A stretch of DNA of 64,000 bases, taken from the NCBI GenBank assembly GCA_022793795.1, contig JAAWDM010000041.1, forward strand, positions 1 through 64,000. Direction: 5' to 3'. Position 1 is the stretch's first letter. Each line of letters opens with the position of its first letter. Made by a program: the position numbers and the translations under genes. Below, in pieces: positions 51,216 to 60,063 of this stretch. The stretch comes from Bacillota bacterium (GTDB lineage: Bacteria; Bacillota; Clostridia; Peptostreptococcales; Anaerovoracaceae). The notes beneath the pieces are model-generated. The model was not told the origin of the DNA and made no database searches. It saw only the letters and a list, made by a program, of their open reading frames with translations.

Positions 51216-52154
51216 ATGAAGAAGATGAGAAAAGTGATAAGCTTATTGTTGGTTCTGATTATGGTATTTGCAATGTCGACTACGGCGTTTGCGGAGGAAA
51301 CGGATGTATTTGCAGAGAAAGGTGTTGTTATTGAAAAAACAATGACAACTGAATATGAAATTGTTTTAGAAGAGGCTAAACAGTTCGAAAGGGATAACAG
51401 TAAAATGAAGACTCAGGCTAAAGAAAATCCTTTGAAAGAGTATGAGGATGTCTTAAAGGAAAGAGCAGAGCTATCCGAGGAAGAACTATTAGGTTATGGA
51501 TATACCGATTCACAAGTACGTCTTTTAAAAGAATATGCAGATGGAATAAAAACTTTTGAACAAATTGCACCTTATGCGACAGCTAGTATTACCACTTCCT
51601 TAGTAGCGACAACACATACTTCCAAGAAATATGTGTTAGAATATAATTGGGCGTGGACTGCAGTACCTGCAGTCACCAGAACAGATAAAGTGGTATTGGC
51701 CCCATATGGATTTAATTCTAATGGAAACAGAATAAATGAAAAGATAGATAGTAAATCTGCAAGTATTGTATATTACTATCTTGATGGCCGACTCGCACAA
51801 ACGAATAGACCGACGGTTAACGTTGGTGATGACATATCGGTAAATGTTGATGTTCCAATGTATATTATGGATAGTTCTCAATCAGATAGAATTTGGGCAA
51901 AACGAGGAACAATCACATGCCAATTTTCTCCATTAGGTACCTCGGCGAATTTTAATGGTATGAGGGTGCAAGGAAGCTATGGGCATATGGCAAGTGCAGC
52001 AACATCAATCAAAGTAAAAGTAACAGTAAATCCAGCTGCAAGATCTATTTTGATAACATTTACAGCTATGCCTGGAAGCACTGCATTAACGGGTATGGGA
52101 ACAAAACAGATAGTTTTTTATAATAATGGTAATCAAACGCTAGAAATAGGTTGA
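51216..52154 (+). CDS. Secreted protein of unknown function
   Basis: This 312-residue protein has a strong signal peptide (MKKMRKVISLLLVLIMVFAMSTTAFA), then a charged helical segment of about 85 residues (ELSEEELLGYGYTDSQVRLLKEYADG). The rest is predicted beta-rich, with a Thr/Val-rich C-terminal part. It lacks catalytic signatures and a cell-wall anchor. GAGAGGAG precedes the ATG. Codon use is more AT-rich than in the flanking housekeeping genes. It follows the other secreted protein, possibly in the same regulon. I recognise no family. Confidence 0.75.
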   Translation: MKKMRKVISLLLVLIMVFAMSTTAFAEETDVFAEKGVVIEKTMTTEYEIVLEEAKQFERDNSKMKTQAKENPLKEYEDVLKERAELSEEELLGYGYTDSQVRLLKEYADGIKTFEQIAPYATASITTSLVATTHTSKKYVLEYNWAWTAVPAVTRTDKVVLAPYGFNSNGNRINEKIDSKSASIVYYYLDGRLAQTNRPTVNVGDDISVNVDVPMYIMDSSQSDRIWAKRGTITCQFSPLGTSANFNGMRVQGSYGHMASAATSIKVKVTVNPAARSILITFTAMPGSTALTGMGTKQIVFYNNGNQTLEIG

Positions 52155-52163
52155 TTTTTTAAT

Positions 52164-52296
52164 AAGGGGCTGCGTCCTAATTTGATATGCTCTGATATGC
52201 TCCCTCTTAGGTAGACAAGTGAAATAATATAAGCTTGTCGCTTAGGAGGGAGTATGTCAAATGGTTATTTTCCGTTAATACGACAGCTCCTTAAAA
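52164..52296. mobile_element. Small palindromic element, MITE-like or remnant of insertion sequence ends
   Basis: The 130-bp stretch is a nested palindrome. The outer arms AGGGGCTGCGT and ACGACAGCTCCT match imperfectly. The inner arms TGATATGCTCCCTCTTAGG (52193) and CTTAGGAGGGAGTATGTCA (to 52259) pair over about 25 bp with few mismatches. TGATATGCTC is duplicated in tandem at 52183 and 52193. No transposase is present. GGGGCTG/CAGCYCC ends are common among insertion sequences. Confidence 0.5.
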
Positions 52297-52312
52297 TAGT
52301 GAGGTGTGACTC

Positions 52313-53152
52313 ATGAATTCAAAGTTAAATGCTAATATAATAACGTCTGTTCATACAGGATGCTTGGCTATTCTTTTGGGAAGCAGCATCAGCCTATTTG
52401 TTTCTGCTGCCCTAAAGGCGTTTCTAACTATCTCTACAATCTTTTTGGCAACAGTGACTGTTTTGCTAATTATCAATATCTGTATGGAGGGCACTTGCGG
52501 ACTGGGAATTCTTCAAGGATATCCGGTTAGTATCAGATATCTGCTGATAACGGATTGCCTGACGTTAATATATTGCCTATGGCTGATTGGAAAATTTGAT
52601 TCAGATGGAAGTTTGTTGATTACCAGAGAGTTGAATCCATTTACTTCATTGACCGCAATACTTATGGGTATTGAAATATTTTCGATGATTTGCGATGGAA
52701 CACAGCAAAGGCCAAAACTGAAAATTCGTGCGGTTATGGTTTTAGTGGGAAGTACCGTGCTGTTAGGCTATGGAGTATTTTATGCAGTGCTGACCACCGA
52801 AAGGCCCTATTATGTATTGCTTTTTTGTATTGGAATGATGTATATTGCAGAAATAGTTTTCATAAGGGAACTTTTTCAAATCCAAAATCGCGGGAAGTTA
52901 TCTTTCCTTGATTTTGATTTGAGCCTGGGGGATTCCAGGAGCTCTGTCTGGATGTCTTGTATTGGAAGTATCCTTTACATTGTTTCACTGGCGGTTTCTA
53001 TAGAAAATGTTTGGTGGCCTTTTCTAAAAATCTTTGGAGCTGGATTTGTGCTTTATGGTATGTTATTGTTTATTAGCCAAGCAGGGCAGTCATTTAAGAT
53101 AGCCAAGAAGGAGCTATTGGAAGGTAATAGGGATAGTAAGGGTGAAATATGA
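52313..53152 (+). CDS. Polytopic membrane protein of unknown function
   Basis: This 279-residue protein has about seven or eight hydrophobic segments, beginning with GCLAILLGSSISLFVSAALKAFLTI, with short loops and a charged C-terminal tail (AKKELLEGNRDSKGEI). No transport or enzyme motif is recognised. It starts shortly after the palindromic element, with GTGAGGTG as a weak ribosome binding site. A small membrane protein gene follows after 12 bp, probably in the same transcript. Confidence 0.65.
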   Translation: MNSKLNANIITSVHTGCLAILLGSSISLFVSAALKAFLTISTIFLATVTVLLIINICMEGTCGLGILQGYPVSIRYLLITDCLTLIYCLWLIGKFDSDGSLLITRELNPFTSLTAILMGIEIFSMICDGTQQRPKLKIRAVMVLVGSTVLLGYGVFYAVLTTERPYYVLLFCIGMMYIAEIVFIRELFQIQNRGKLSFLDFDLSLGDSRSSVWMSCIGSILYIVSLAVSIENVWWPFLKIFGAGFVLYGMLLFISQAGQSFKIAKKELLEGNRDSKGEI

Positions 53153-53164
53153 GGAGATTGTAAT

Positions 53165-53377
53165 ATGCTTTGGACTACAATGGAGTTTATGCGTATAATA
53201 TCACTACTGTGTGGAAATACATGGATATTATGGCCGATTATCTTTGTATATACGTTTGGATATGGAATCATCAATGGCGTAAAGGGAAAAAGGAAAATGG
53301 CGTTGGTGCTTCTTACGTGTTCAGCTATAGCATGTTTCATTATGTATGGTGACTATATGTACTCAACATTTGTTTAA
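53165..53377 (+). CDS. Small membrane protein
   Basis: The 70-residue product has two hydrophobic helices (GNTWILWPIIFVYTFGYGIING and MALVLLTCSAIACFIMYGDYMY) separated by the basic loop VKGKRK. GAGGAGATTG precedes the ATG. It is probably a real gene because of its ribosome binding site and close spacing after the preceding membrane protein. The function is unknown. Confidence 0.6.
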   Translation: MLWTTMEFMRIISLLCGNTWILWPIIFVYTFGYGIINGVKGKRKMALVLLTCSAIACFIMYGDYMYSTFV

Positions 53378-53598
53378 GATTTTATTTTAATCAAAAGATA
53401 AGTAGTAGGAATATAAAATATTAACAATTGAGTATGAAACTGAGATTGCTACAATAATTAAAGCATGCACGATTTAAAGCTAAATGAGAGCGTGAAAACC
53501 TGGCAAACCTAAGCCTTCTATGATAAAATAAAACTATCATAGAAGGCGATTATTGATTTTTTATCAGAAGATTTTACATATTTTTAGAAGATATATAG

Positions 53599-53781
53599 GT
53601 CAAGTGCAAATATGTCTTCATATTTGTGACAGGCTTATTTATACTTCATAATTCACATGCTGTTTCCAATCATGCTAATGCTTGGGAAACAGAATATTTA
53701 ATAGAAGCTAATAGAAATCGTAGAGTAATTTATGTTCCACAGCAAGATGATATCAATGGAATAAAAGCTATTTATGGATAA
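53599..53781 (+). pseudogene. Remnant of a matrixin-like (M10) metalloprotease gene
   Basis: In the 413-bp gap between 53377 and 53800 one frame reads NHANAWETEYLIEANRNRRV and then IYVPQQDDINGIKAIYG followed by a stop. The ending QDDINGIKAIYG is the C-terminal signature of matrixin-type zinc proteases. The zinc motif HExxHxxGxxH is missing, and an in-frame stop lies upstream at 53596, so only the tail of the gene is left. The rest of the gap is AT-rich without a gene. Confidence 0.55.
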
Positions 53782-53799
53782 CATAAGGAGGTGAATCTT

Positions 53800-54492
53800 A
53801 TGTTAATAAAGAGACATATCAAGACGATGTTTTTTATTATGGCAATTGCCCTGATAATATTTGGTTTGTTTCAAATCAACGCTCATAAGGATTTGAATAT
53901 TTCCTATGATTATCCAGTTGCTTTAAATCTGGAGGAAATGGTTGGCGCCGCGGATCCAGTTGTTGTGGGAAAGTATTTGGAGTTTGATTCTAAGTGGAAT
54001 ATGTGCCGCGAAATAGGAAATATAGAAAATGAAGATACAGAAAGATATGTGGAGGGGCATCTTTACCGATTTTCCGTTGAGGATGTATTGTATGGGGATA
54101 TTGAAGATACCATAATATTAGTAAATCATCGATTTTCTGAAAGCGCAAAAATAGAGATGGGTGATGGAAATGTATCAGAGATAACGGTTCATGATCCTTT
54201 ATATATTAAGCCGGATTTGGGTCAGACTTACATTTTATTTTTAAACTATAATAATGAATTTGGAAACTATTATGGTGCAATAGAGCCTTTTTCCATTAAG
54301 AGTTCGGGCGATACAGTGGAATTACAATCCAATTTAATTGAGAAAAAAGGCGACTTTATTGAAACCATCAGGGTAAGTCGGTTTCAAACTGTTGATGTGA
54401 AAAGCTGTGCATTGGAGATAGAAGATACAATTAGTGGAGTATCGTATATGGACATAAAGTCACAGATAGTAAAGGCTTTAAAAAGGCCATGA
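53800..54492 (+). CDS. Membrane-anchored protein of unknown function
   Basis: This 230-residue protein begins with one N-terminal membrane segment (TMFFIMAIALIIFGLFQI), followed by a soluble extracytoplasmic domain. The first part of that domain has the pattern of domains found with secreted proteases and surface proteins (ADPVVVGKYLEFD, YRFSVEDVLYGD, TYILFLNY). ATG 53800 is used because AAGGAGGTG lies 7 bp before it. It directly follows the matrixin remnant, and the two may once have formed one unit. Confidence 0.65.
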   Translation: MLIKRHIKTMFFIMAIALIIFGLFQINAHKDLNISYDYPVALNLEEMVGAADPVVVGKYLEFDSKWNMCREIGNIENEDTERYVEGHLYRFSVEDVLYGDIEDTIILVNHRFSESAKIEMGDGNVSEITVHDPLYIKPDLGQTYILFLNYNNEFGNYYGAIEPFSIKSSGDTVELQSNLIEKKGDFIETIRVSRFQTVDVKSCALEIEDTISGVSYMDIKSQIVKALKRP

Positions 54493-54540
54493 CAGTGAGG
54501 AAGAGTTGTATGTTTTAAATATTTTGTTTGATGCAGTATG

Positions 54541-55031
54541 GATGAACCTTGAGGAGGCTGCCATGGAGAGGAATTATCCGTTATTTTGGATTTTTCTGGC
54601 ATCGCTTTATGCGACATTGTTGAATCTGTTAGGTATGTGTCAGGAAGTGAACACTGTATATACCTTGACAATAACAGCGGTCGTATATGTTTTGTGGGGA
54701 AGCAGCATCTATTTATTGTTTAGACAATCTAAGCACATGGGAAAGACGTGTATTCGTCTTTCCCTGTTCGTTATGTTTTTGATGTTACTCTTTTTAGCGA
54801 GTGAATGGTGGAACGCGGAAAGCGGTTATATATCCATGTTTGAAGAATTGGGATTGGAAACGGTCAGTTTGGAAAGTGGCTACTGATAATCTTCTAGGTA
54901 ATTTTATTGTATTTTTCGGTTGGTCAGCTCCATTTTTTTATTTGGCGCTGAAGACATATCGAAAGGTTAGTGAACCTGATTATGGAACAGACAATGATCC
55001 CAAAGGTATTTTAGTAGAGCGAGCTGGATGA
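54541..55031 (+). pseudogene. Frameshifted membrane protein gene
   Basis: The first frame encodes MERNYPLFWIFLASLYATLL and more, with three hydrophobic segments, and ends after ETVSLESGY at 54886. The other forward frame continues at once with ATDNLLGNFIVFFGWSAPFF and YLALKTYRKV, a further membrane helix, up to 55031. The two parts read as one gene broken by a frameshift near 54870. ATG 54564 may be the true start. The 3' end abuts the RhuM remnant. Confidence 0.5.
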
Positions 55032-55524
55032 AAAAGTGGTTATTTCCAAAATGGAAATAACCACTCAACATGGGGCAATAGAAGGAAAAACTCAAACAAG
55101 AGAAACAAAGTTTTACAATCTGGATGCCATTATTTCTGTTGGTTACCGGGTGAATTCCAAACGGGCAACCCATTTCCGTATCTGGGCCACGGGAATCCTG
55201 AAAGAATACATGACAAAGGGCTTTGCACTGGATGAAAAGCAGATTCGCCAGTTGGAGCGGGCAGTGACGGGTTATTTTGATTACATTGAAGACCTGATCG
55301 AACGAGAAAATACCTTCACTATGGAGGAATTTGCCGCAAGCATCAACGAGTTTCTTGCTTTCCGCCGGTATGACATTCTCCCTGATAAGGGCCGAATTTC
55401 TGGTCAGAGAGCAAAAGCCAAGGCAGAGGAGGAATACGCTGCTTTTAACAGGACGCAGAAGATTACTTCTGATTTTGACCGTGAAGTGAGGAGGATGTTG
55501 GAGAAAGGCAGTGATACAGAATGA
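55018..55524 (+). pseudogene. 5'-truncated RhuM family gene
   Basis: The reading frame begins right after a stop with ELDEKVVISKMEITTQHG and continues as KFYNLDAIISVGYRVNSKRA, HFRIWATGILKEYMTKGFAL and FDYIEDLIERENTFTMEEFA. These are central and C-terminal RhuM sequences. About 100 N-terminal residues, including the DNA-binding-like part, are missing compared with the usual ~330-residue protein. RhuM genes are often inserted between hsdM and hsdS of type I restriction systems. Here an hsdS start overlaps its stop (ATGA). Confidence 0.75.
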
Positions 55525-55604
55525 GCAGATTGGAAGAATTGATTGCGGAACTTTGCCCAGACAGGGTGAAGTATAAAAATCTGGGAGAAAGGTCAAAAAT
55601 AACT
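55521..55604 (+). pseudogene. Remnant of a type I restriction specificity subunit gene (hsdS start only)
   Basis: MSRLEELIAELCPDRVKYKN followed by LGE is the typical N-terminus of HsdS proteins. Similarity stops after about 27 residues, where the repeat-rich spacer begins; a complete HsdS has about 400 residues. With the truncated RhuM gene it marks a deleted type I restriction-modification locus. No hsdM or hsdR is in the window. Confidence 0.65.
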
Positions 55605-55607
55605 CCT

Positions 55608-55882
55608 GTTGACACATTCTTTGAAATCAGAAGATTTGGTCAAAAATCCAACCATATTTTACCATTTAAGGGCCGTTTCCAAAGGTTACACATGGAAATT
55701 TTGACACGACTCCCTTTGTTTTGCAAACTGAGTCAACGTTTTCGGCCGATTTTGTTGACTCAGAGGGGAAAAGCGGGGAATGAGTCAATATCGACCGGAA
55801 AATCACCCTGAACATCCCTGTTTTGCAAAGGGAGTAAGGCCAATTTGTTGACACATAACCTGAAAGACGAGAAATGAGTCAA
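55608..55882. repeat. Cluster of GTTGACTCA/TGAGTCAAC words in alternating orientation
   Basis: GTTGACA or GTTGACTCA occurs at 55608, 55754 and 55847, and TGAGTCAAC or close forms at 55729, 55781 and 55875. The pair 55728/55754 forms a 10-bp stem (CTGAGTCAAC/GTTGACTCAG) with a 16-nt loop. TTTTGCAAAGGGAGTA at 55821 is identical to 28249. The spacer to the next ORF (to 56056) shows nothing else. Confidence 0.55.
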
Positions 55883-56056
55883 AGCAGTGGAGTGAATTGG
55901 AAGCCATCTTGTATGAAAAGAGGATGTCATATGTTAAAGGACTTTGTTGTCGCATGTATAGTATCTCAATTATAGGGCGGATTGCTGGGGTGGCAGGTGG
56001 CTACTGACTAACAGGCATCTACATGTTAACGTGAGAGATAAAAAGAGGGCACAAAT

Positions 56057-56467
56057 ATGGAGCGAAATACGGATGCAGAGTGCTGGAATTTCATGGTTAA
56101 AATCGGATATGCATATATCGTAATGGAAAATTTCATTCTTGCATTGCAGGGCTGTACTGGCAGGGCATTGTTTTCTTTAGAGGATGAGGTGGTATTTGTG
56201 GCGTGTTTAGGGCCGTATGTATGTAGCTATATGATGACAGTTTACGATGTTTTGCAGCGTGGATGCTATGAAAATACCATTGTGATTGGTAATAGGAACC
56301 AGGCGGTAGAAAAAATTAGCCTTATATTTGGGTATTTCTCGTTATACGTTTCATTACAATGGAAAGCGGTTTTCCTAGCTTCCGAAATGGTAAGGTTTCT
56401 ATTGATCCAATATGCAAGCAAAAAGGAAAGGTACACCCATGGCGACATTAAACAAACTGGTACATAA
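56057..56467 (+). CDS. Hypothetical protein, doubtful
   Basis: This 136-codon ORF follows AGAGGG at a workable distance. The product has hydrophobic stretches (GYAYIVMENFILALQG and SLIFGYFSLYVSLQWKAVFLASE) and matches nothing I know. It lies in decayed accessory DNA, so it may be a remnant. Confidence 0.35.
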   Translation: MERNTDAECWNFMVKIGYAYIVMENFILALQGCTGRALFSLEDEVVFVACLGPYVCSYMMTVYDVLQRGCYENTIVIGNRNQAVEKISLIFGYFSLYVSLQWKAVFLASEMVRFLLIQYASKKERYTHGDIKQTGT

Positions 56468-56594
56468 CAAAACCTATGGCCGCACTACAGTGACTTTGAC
56501 TGTTGCTATTATGATGTTTATTACATGGCTGCAGAGTTTAAGTTTCCGTCATAAATTCAGACTCTTTAAGGATGATAGGGGCCCGGATTTGTAA
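56439..56594 (+). CDS. Hypothetical small protein, doubtful
   Basis: The short frame MATLNKLVHNKTYGRTTVTLTV... has one hydrophobic segment and overlaps the previous ORF. GGAAAGG lies upstream. It ends just before the regulator promoter region. Evidence for translation is weak. Confidence 0.3.
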   Translation: MATLNKLVHNKTYGRTTVTLTVAIMMFITWLQSLSFRHKFRLFKDDRGPDL

Positions 56595-56660
56595 TCCTAT
56601 CGTTCATGGTGAGACCTGTCCATTTTTCTTAAAATAGGGCGAAAAAGGAGTGATTTTATC

Positions 56661-57008
56661 ATGAACGATTTTGCCGTAAAGATTGGAGAGAAAATTAGGG
56701 ACGCCAGAGTGAACAAGGGATTGACACAAGAGAAATTAGCTGAACTGACAGACTTATCTACAAATCACATTTCTAAATTGGAAAGAGGTATTTGTTCGGT
56801 GGGACTTCATAACTTTTACAAAATATGCAGGGTCTTACAGCTTGATTTAAATGAAATTGTGTATCCGGATGTTTCGGAAGGCTTTGGTAATCGGAGCCCA
56901 GGAACTTCTGGTTGTTTAACCATCAATGAGATGGCGGTAATTGAAAGCCATTTACGGGAGGCCCTATCTGTGATATATGTCAGCAGAGGAGGTCAACTTC
57001 ATGGGTGA
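56661..57008 (+). CDS. XRE family transcriptional regulator, paralog 2
   Basis: This 115-residue helix-turn-helix protein (about 8-62: IGEKIRDARVNKGLTQEKLAELTDLSTNHISKLERG) has a C-terminal helix (MAVIESHLREALSVIY). It is the paralog of the regulator at 47632, with the same length and C-terminal pattern, and its upstream 60 bp are also alike. GGAGTGATTTT precedes the ATG. The duplication brackets the accessory segment. Target genes are unknown. Confidence 0.87.
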   Translation: MNDFAVKIGEKIRDARVNKGLTQEKLAELTDLSTNHISKLERGICSVGLHNFYKICRVLQLDLNEIVYPDVSEGFGNRSPGTSGCLTINEMAVIESHLREALSVIYVSRGGQLHG

Positions 57009-57047
57009 AAAAAGGAGTATGAAATGGACTTTTCCGCCTGGTGAGCC

Positions 57048-57076
57048 TTGACGGAAGGGGCTGAATATACTATAAT
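57048..57076 (+). promoter_or_regulatory. Promoter of the purine operon
   Basis: TTGACG and a perfect TATAAT with a 17-bp spacer, about 35 bp before the riboswitch. Confidence 0.85.
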
Positions 57077-57109
57077 ATCTACATGAAAAGACAAACTATT
57101 TTAAAGAAA

Positions 57110-57184
57110 GGCCCAGTGCGACTGACGGAGAAATGTGGAGCACCACGGAGGAGCAACGGGTTATATGAAGTCGACCGTCTGGGC
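57110..57184 (+). promoter_or_regulatory. ZTP (pfl) riboswitch
   Basis: The aptamer shows the pfl-motif blocks: GGCCCAGTGCGACTGACGG, then a variable hairpin (ATGTGGAGCACCACGGAGGAG) and the conserved 3' part CGACCGTCTGGGC, which pairs back. ZTP/ZMP accumulates when 10-formyl-tetrahydrofolate is short, and the riboswitch then allows expression of purine and folate genes. Here it overlaps an intrinsic terminator ahead of purE. Confidence 0.93.
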
Positions 57185-57219
57185 AGTTCTATTTTTAAGG
57201 GATAGAACTGCCCTTTTTG
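57181..57219 (+). terminator. Riboswitch-controlled terminator
   Basis: GGGCAGTTCTAT and ATAGAACTGCCC pair and run into TTTTTGATTTTT. The GGGC 5' arm is shared with the ZTP aptamer, giving mutually exclusive folding. Confidence 0.88.
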
Positions 57220-57270
57220 ATTTTTGGGTTTCATGCAAAGCATAAGCCCCCAAGGAATGGAGGAAACGAG

Positions 57271-57819
57271 ATGAAACGAGTAGGTATCATTATGGGAAGC
57301 GACAGCGATCTTCCTGTAGTAGAGAAAGCGTTTGACGTGTTAGACGAATTAAAGGTACCTTTTGAGGTACATGTGCTATCTGCACATAGAACGCCGGCAG
57401 AGGCCGCAGCCTTTGCAAAAGGCGCCAAGGACGACGAAATAGGCGTTATCATAGCAGCAGCAGGCAAGGCAGCCCATCTGGCAGGAGCCATGGCAGCCAA
57501 TACCACCTTGCCAGTCATCGGAATTCCGGTGAAATCCTCTACGCTGGATGGATTGGACGCCCTGCTGGCAACAGTACAGATGCCAAGCGGTATGCCGGTA
57601 GCAACGGTAGCCATTGACGGCGCAGCCAATGCAGGAATTTTGGCGGCGCAGATTTTGGCACTAGGCGACGAGGGGCTGGCTCAGCGGCTCACGGACTACA
57701 GACAGAAGGCCTCCGATAAGGTTTTGGCGAAAAATGCAGCCATTGAAGAAAAGTATAATAAAAAGGCCCAGGCCATGACCCAAGCAGAGGAAGCGGAAAA
57801 TCCTCAGGACGTATACTAA
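57271..57819 (+). CDS. purE: N5-carboxyaminoimidazole ribonucleotide mutase
   Basis: Class I PurE converts N5-CAIR to CAIR. The protein starts with [14 protein letters not shown] and shows [22 protein letters not shown] and [20 protein letters not shown]; 182 residues. ATG 57271 after GGAGG is the start; the ORF track runs 18 codons into the leader. No purK is next to it in this window. It is the first gene of the riboswitch-controlled operon. Confidence 0.96.
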   Translation: MKRVGIIMGSDSDLPVVEKAFDVLDELKVPFEVHVLSAHRTPAEAAAFAKGAKDDEIGVIIAAAGKAAHLAGAMAANTTLPVIGIPVKSSTLDGLDALLATVQMPSGMPVATVAIDGAANAGILAAQILALGDEGLAQRLTDYRQKASDKVLAKNAAIEEKYNKKAQAMTQAEEAENPQDVY

Positions 57820-57872
57820 AAGGTCAATCGAGGGCAATAAAACCAGAATAGATAAAAAAGGAGAAACAAACC

Positions 57873-58580
57873 ATGGAAAAAAGAGAACAGATGTATGAAG
57901 GAAAAGCTAAGAAGGTATTTGCAACTGATGATGCAAATTATTGCATCGTATCATATAAGGACGACGCCACCGCATTTAACGGACTGAAAAAGGGAACCAT
58001 CACCGGCAAGGGCGTGGTCAACAACAAGATGAGTAATTATCTGATGAGCGAAATGGAGAAACTGGGAATTCCAACCCACTTTGTGGAGGAACTCAATGAC
58101 AGAGAGACCGTGGTAAAAAAGGTTTCCATCGTGCCTCTGGAAGTCATCATCCGTAATGTGGCTGCTGGCTCCTTCTCTAAGAGACTGGGCGTAGAAGAAG
58201 GCACAGCTTTAAAGACCACCATTTTGGAATTCTGCTACAAGGACGACGACCTGGGCGATCCAATGGTCAACGACTACCACATTTTGGCCATGGGCTATGC
58301 CACTGAAGAGGAACTGAATACTATCAAGGATTTGACCTTCAAGGTCAATGAATTCCTCAAGGATTTCTTTAAGAAGATTAACGTAGATTTAATCGACTTT
58401 AAAATTGAATTCGGTAAGACGCCGGATGGACAGATTCTTCTGGCCGACGAGATTTCTCCGGATACTTGCCGTCTCTGGGATGCCACTACCCACGAAAAGC
58501 TGGACAAAGACCGGTTTAGAAGAGACCTGGGTGGTGTAGAGGACGCTTATCAGGAAATGATGAGACGTATTTTCGGTTAG
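57873..58580 (+). CDS. purC: Phosphoribosylaminoimidazole-succinocarboxamide synthase
   Basis: SAICAR synthetase joins aspartate to CAIR with ATP. The 235-residue protein has the family features [10 protein letters not shown], the [11 protein letters not shown] loop, [22 protein letters not shown] and [22 protein letters not shown] precedes the ATG, and the gene follows purE after 53 bp. Confidence 0.97.
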   Translation: MEKREQMYEGKAKKVFATDDANYCIVSYKDDATAFNGLKKGTITGKGVVNNKMSNYLMSEMEKLGIPTHFVEELNDRETVVKKVSIVPLEVIIRNVAAGSFSKRLGVEEGTALKTTILEFCYKDDDLGDPMVNDYHILAMGYATEEELNTIKDLTFKVNEFLKDFFKKINVDLIDFKIEFGKTPDGQILLADEISPDTCRLWDATTHEKLDKDRFRRDLGGVEDAYQEMMRRIFG

Positions 58581-58591
58581 GCGGCTGTGGC

Positions 58592-60040
58592 ATGATGGAT
58601 AAGCTGAGAGAGGAATGTGGCGTATTCGGCATTTTTTCTGACAAAACAGAGCCGCTGGCCCGTTCCTGTTATTATGGCCTCTATGCGTTGCAGCACCGGG
58701 GGCAGGAAAGCTGCGGTATCGTGGTTAATGATGACGGCCTATTCTGTGATTACAAGGATGTGGGGCTGGTCAACGATGTGTTTACCAGCCAGGTTCTCGA
58801 CGGATTGGGCGAAGGGAATATGGCCATCGGCCATGTACGCTATGGCACCACCGGCGGAAATGGCAGGCTCAATGCACAGCCCATTGTGGTCAATCATGTA
58901 AAGGGACGGATGGCTTTAGCCCATAACGGCAACTTGACTAACTCCTTTGAACTGAGGCAGGAACTGGAAATGGAAGGTTCCATCTTTCATACCACCAGCG
59001 ATACAGAGGTCATCTCCTATATCATTACCAAAGAGAGAATCCAGGCGCCATCCATTGAAGAGGCGGTAAGCAAAGCCATGGACAGGCTACAAGGGGCCTA
59101 TTCCCTGGTCATCATGTCGCCGTCCAAGATGATTGCCGCCAGAGACGAGTATGGATTCCGCCCTCTGTGTTATGGCAGAACCGGAGATGGCAAATATGTG
59201 GTGGCTTCAGAAAGTTGCGCCTTAGACGCAGTGGGAGCAACCTTTATCAGAGACATAGAGCCGGGAGAGATTTTGGTATTTGGCAAGGATGGTTTACATT
59301 CCATGAGGGCCCATTGCGGTAAGAAACCGCGGGCCATGTGCGTCTTTGAGTATATCTATTTTGCCCGGCCCGATTCGGTAATCGATGGTTATTCGGTTCA
59401 CAATGCCAGACTTCGGGCAGGAAAATTCTTAGCCAAGGCCCATCCTGTAGAGGCGGACGTGGTCATCGGCGTACCTGATTCGGGACTGGACGCTGCCTTG
59501 GGATATGCCCAAGCGTCAGGAATTCCATACGGAATCGGCTTTATTAAGAACAAATACATTGGCCGCACCTTCATTGCACCGGGACAGGCCAACCGAGAGG
59601 ATAAGGTGAAGATTAAGCTAAACACCATTTCGGAGACGGTGGGAGGAAAACGGGTGGTCATGGTGGACGACTCCATCGTCAGAGGTACTACCTGCGGGCC
59701 CATCATCAAGCTACTTCGGGAGGCAGGGGCCAAGGAAGTCCACATGCGGGTTTCCGCGCCGCCATTTACGGATCCGTGTTTCTACGGGGTAGATATCGAT
59801 TCCAAAGACAGGCTGATAGCCAATCATCATACCATCGATGAAATCAGGCAGATCATTGGAGCCGACAGTTTGGGATATTTGAGCCTTGAGGATGTGGTCA
59901 GACTCACGGCAGACGACGATACAGAGCGGTTCTGTACGGCCTGCTTCAGTGGGAAATATCCTACGGCAGTGCCGACCAATATAAAGAAAAACAGATTTGA
60001 AGGAAAGATTTCTGAAGGACAGGACCAACAGGGTCAATAG
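58592..60040 (+). CDS. purF: Amidophosphoribosyltransferase
   Basis: The committed enzyme of purine synthesis makes phosphoribosylamine from PRPP and glutamine. The 482-residue protein has a short propeptide before the catalytic Cys in EECGVFGIF, the glutaminase domain ([12 protein letters not shown]) and the PRPP site [14 protein letters not shown]. Cysteines at RAMCVF, PCFYG and FCTACF indicate the B. subtilis-type [4Fe-4S] form, which is oxygen-labile. Start ATG 58592 or the next ATG; the ribosome binding site is weak, suggesting coupling to purC 11 bp upstream. Confidence 0.96.
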   Translation: MMDKLREECGVFGIFSDKTEPLARSCYYGLYALQHRGQESCGIVVNDDGLFCDYKDVGLVNDVFTSQVLDGLGEGNMAIGHVRYGTTGGNGRLNAQPIVVNHVKGRMALAHNGNLTNSFELRQELEMEGSIFHTTSDTEVISYIITKERIQAPSIEEAVSKAMDRLQGAYSLVIMSPSKMIAARDEYGFRPLCYGRTGDGKYVVASESCALDAVGATFIRDIEPGEILVFGKDGLHSMRAHCGKKPRAMCVFEYIYFARPDSVIDGYSVHNARLRAGKFLAKAHPVEADVVIGVPDSGLDAALGYAQASGIPYGIGFIKNKYIGRTFIAPGQANREDKVKIKLNTISETVGGKRVVMVDDSIVRGTTCGPIIKLLREAGAKEVHMRVSAPPFTDPCFYGVDIDSKDRLIANHHTIDEIRQIIGADSLGYLSLEDVVRLTADDDTERFCTACFSGKYPTAVPTNIKKNRFEGKISEGQDQQGQ

Positions 60041-60063
60041 GGAAAGAGAGGAAAAGAGAAAGA

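Noticed and set aside
55600-55885. Possible CRISPR array in the repeat-rich spacer
   Set aside because: The words are short, alternate in orientation and have unequal spacing, unlike 25-40 bp direct repeats with constant spacers; no cas gene is near.
47500-57200. Possible prophage or integrative element in the accessory region
   Set aside because: No integrase, phage structural gene, tRNA-derived attachment site or transposase could be found; only remnants and two XRE paralogs are seen.
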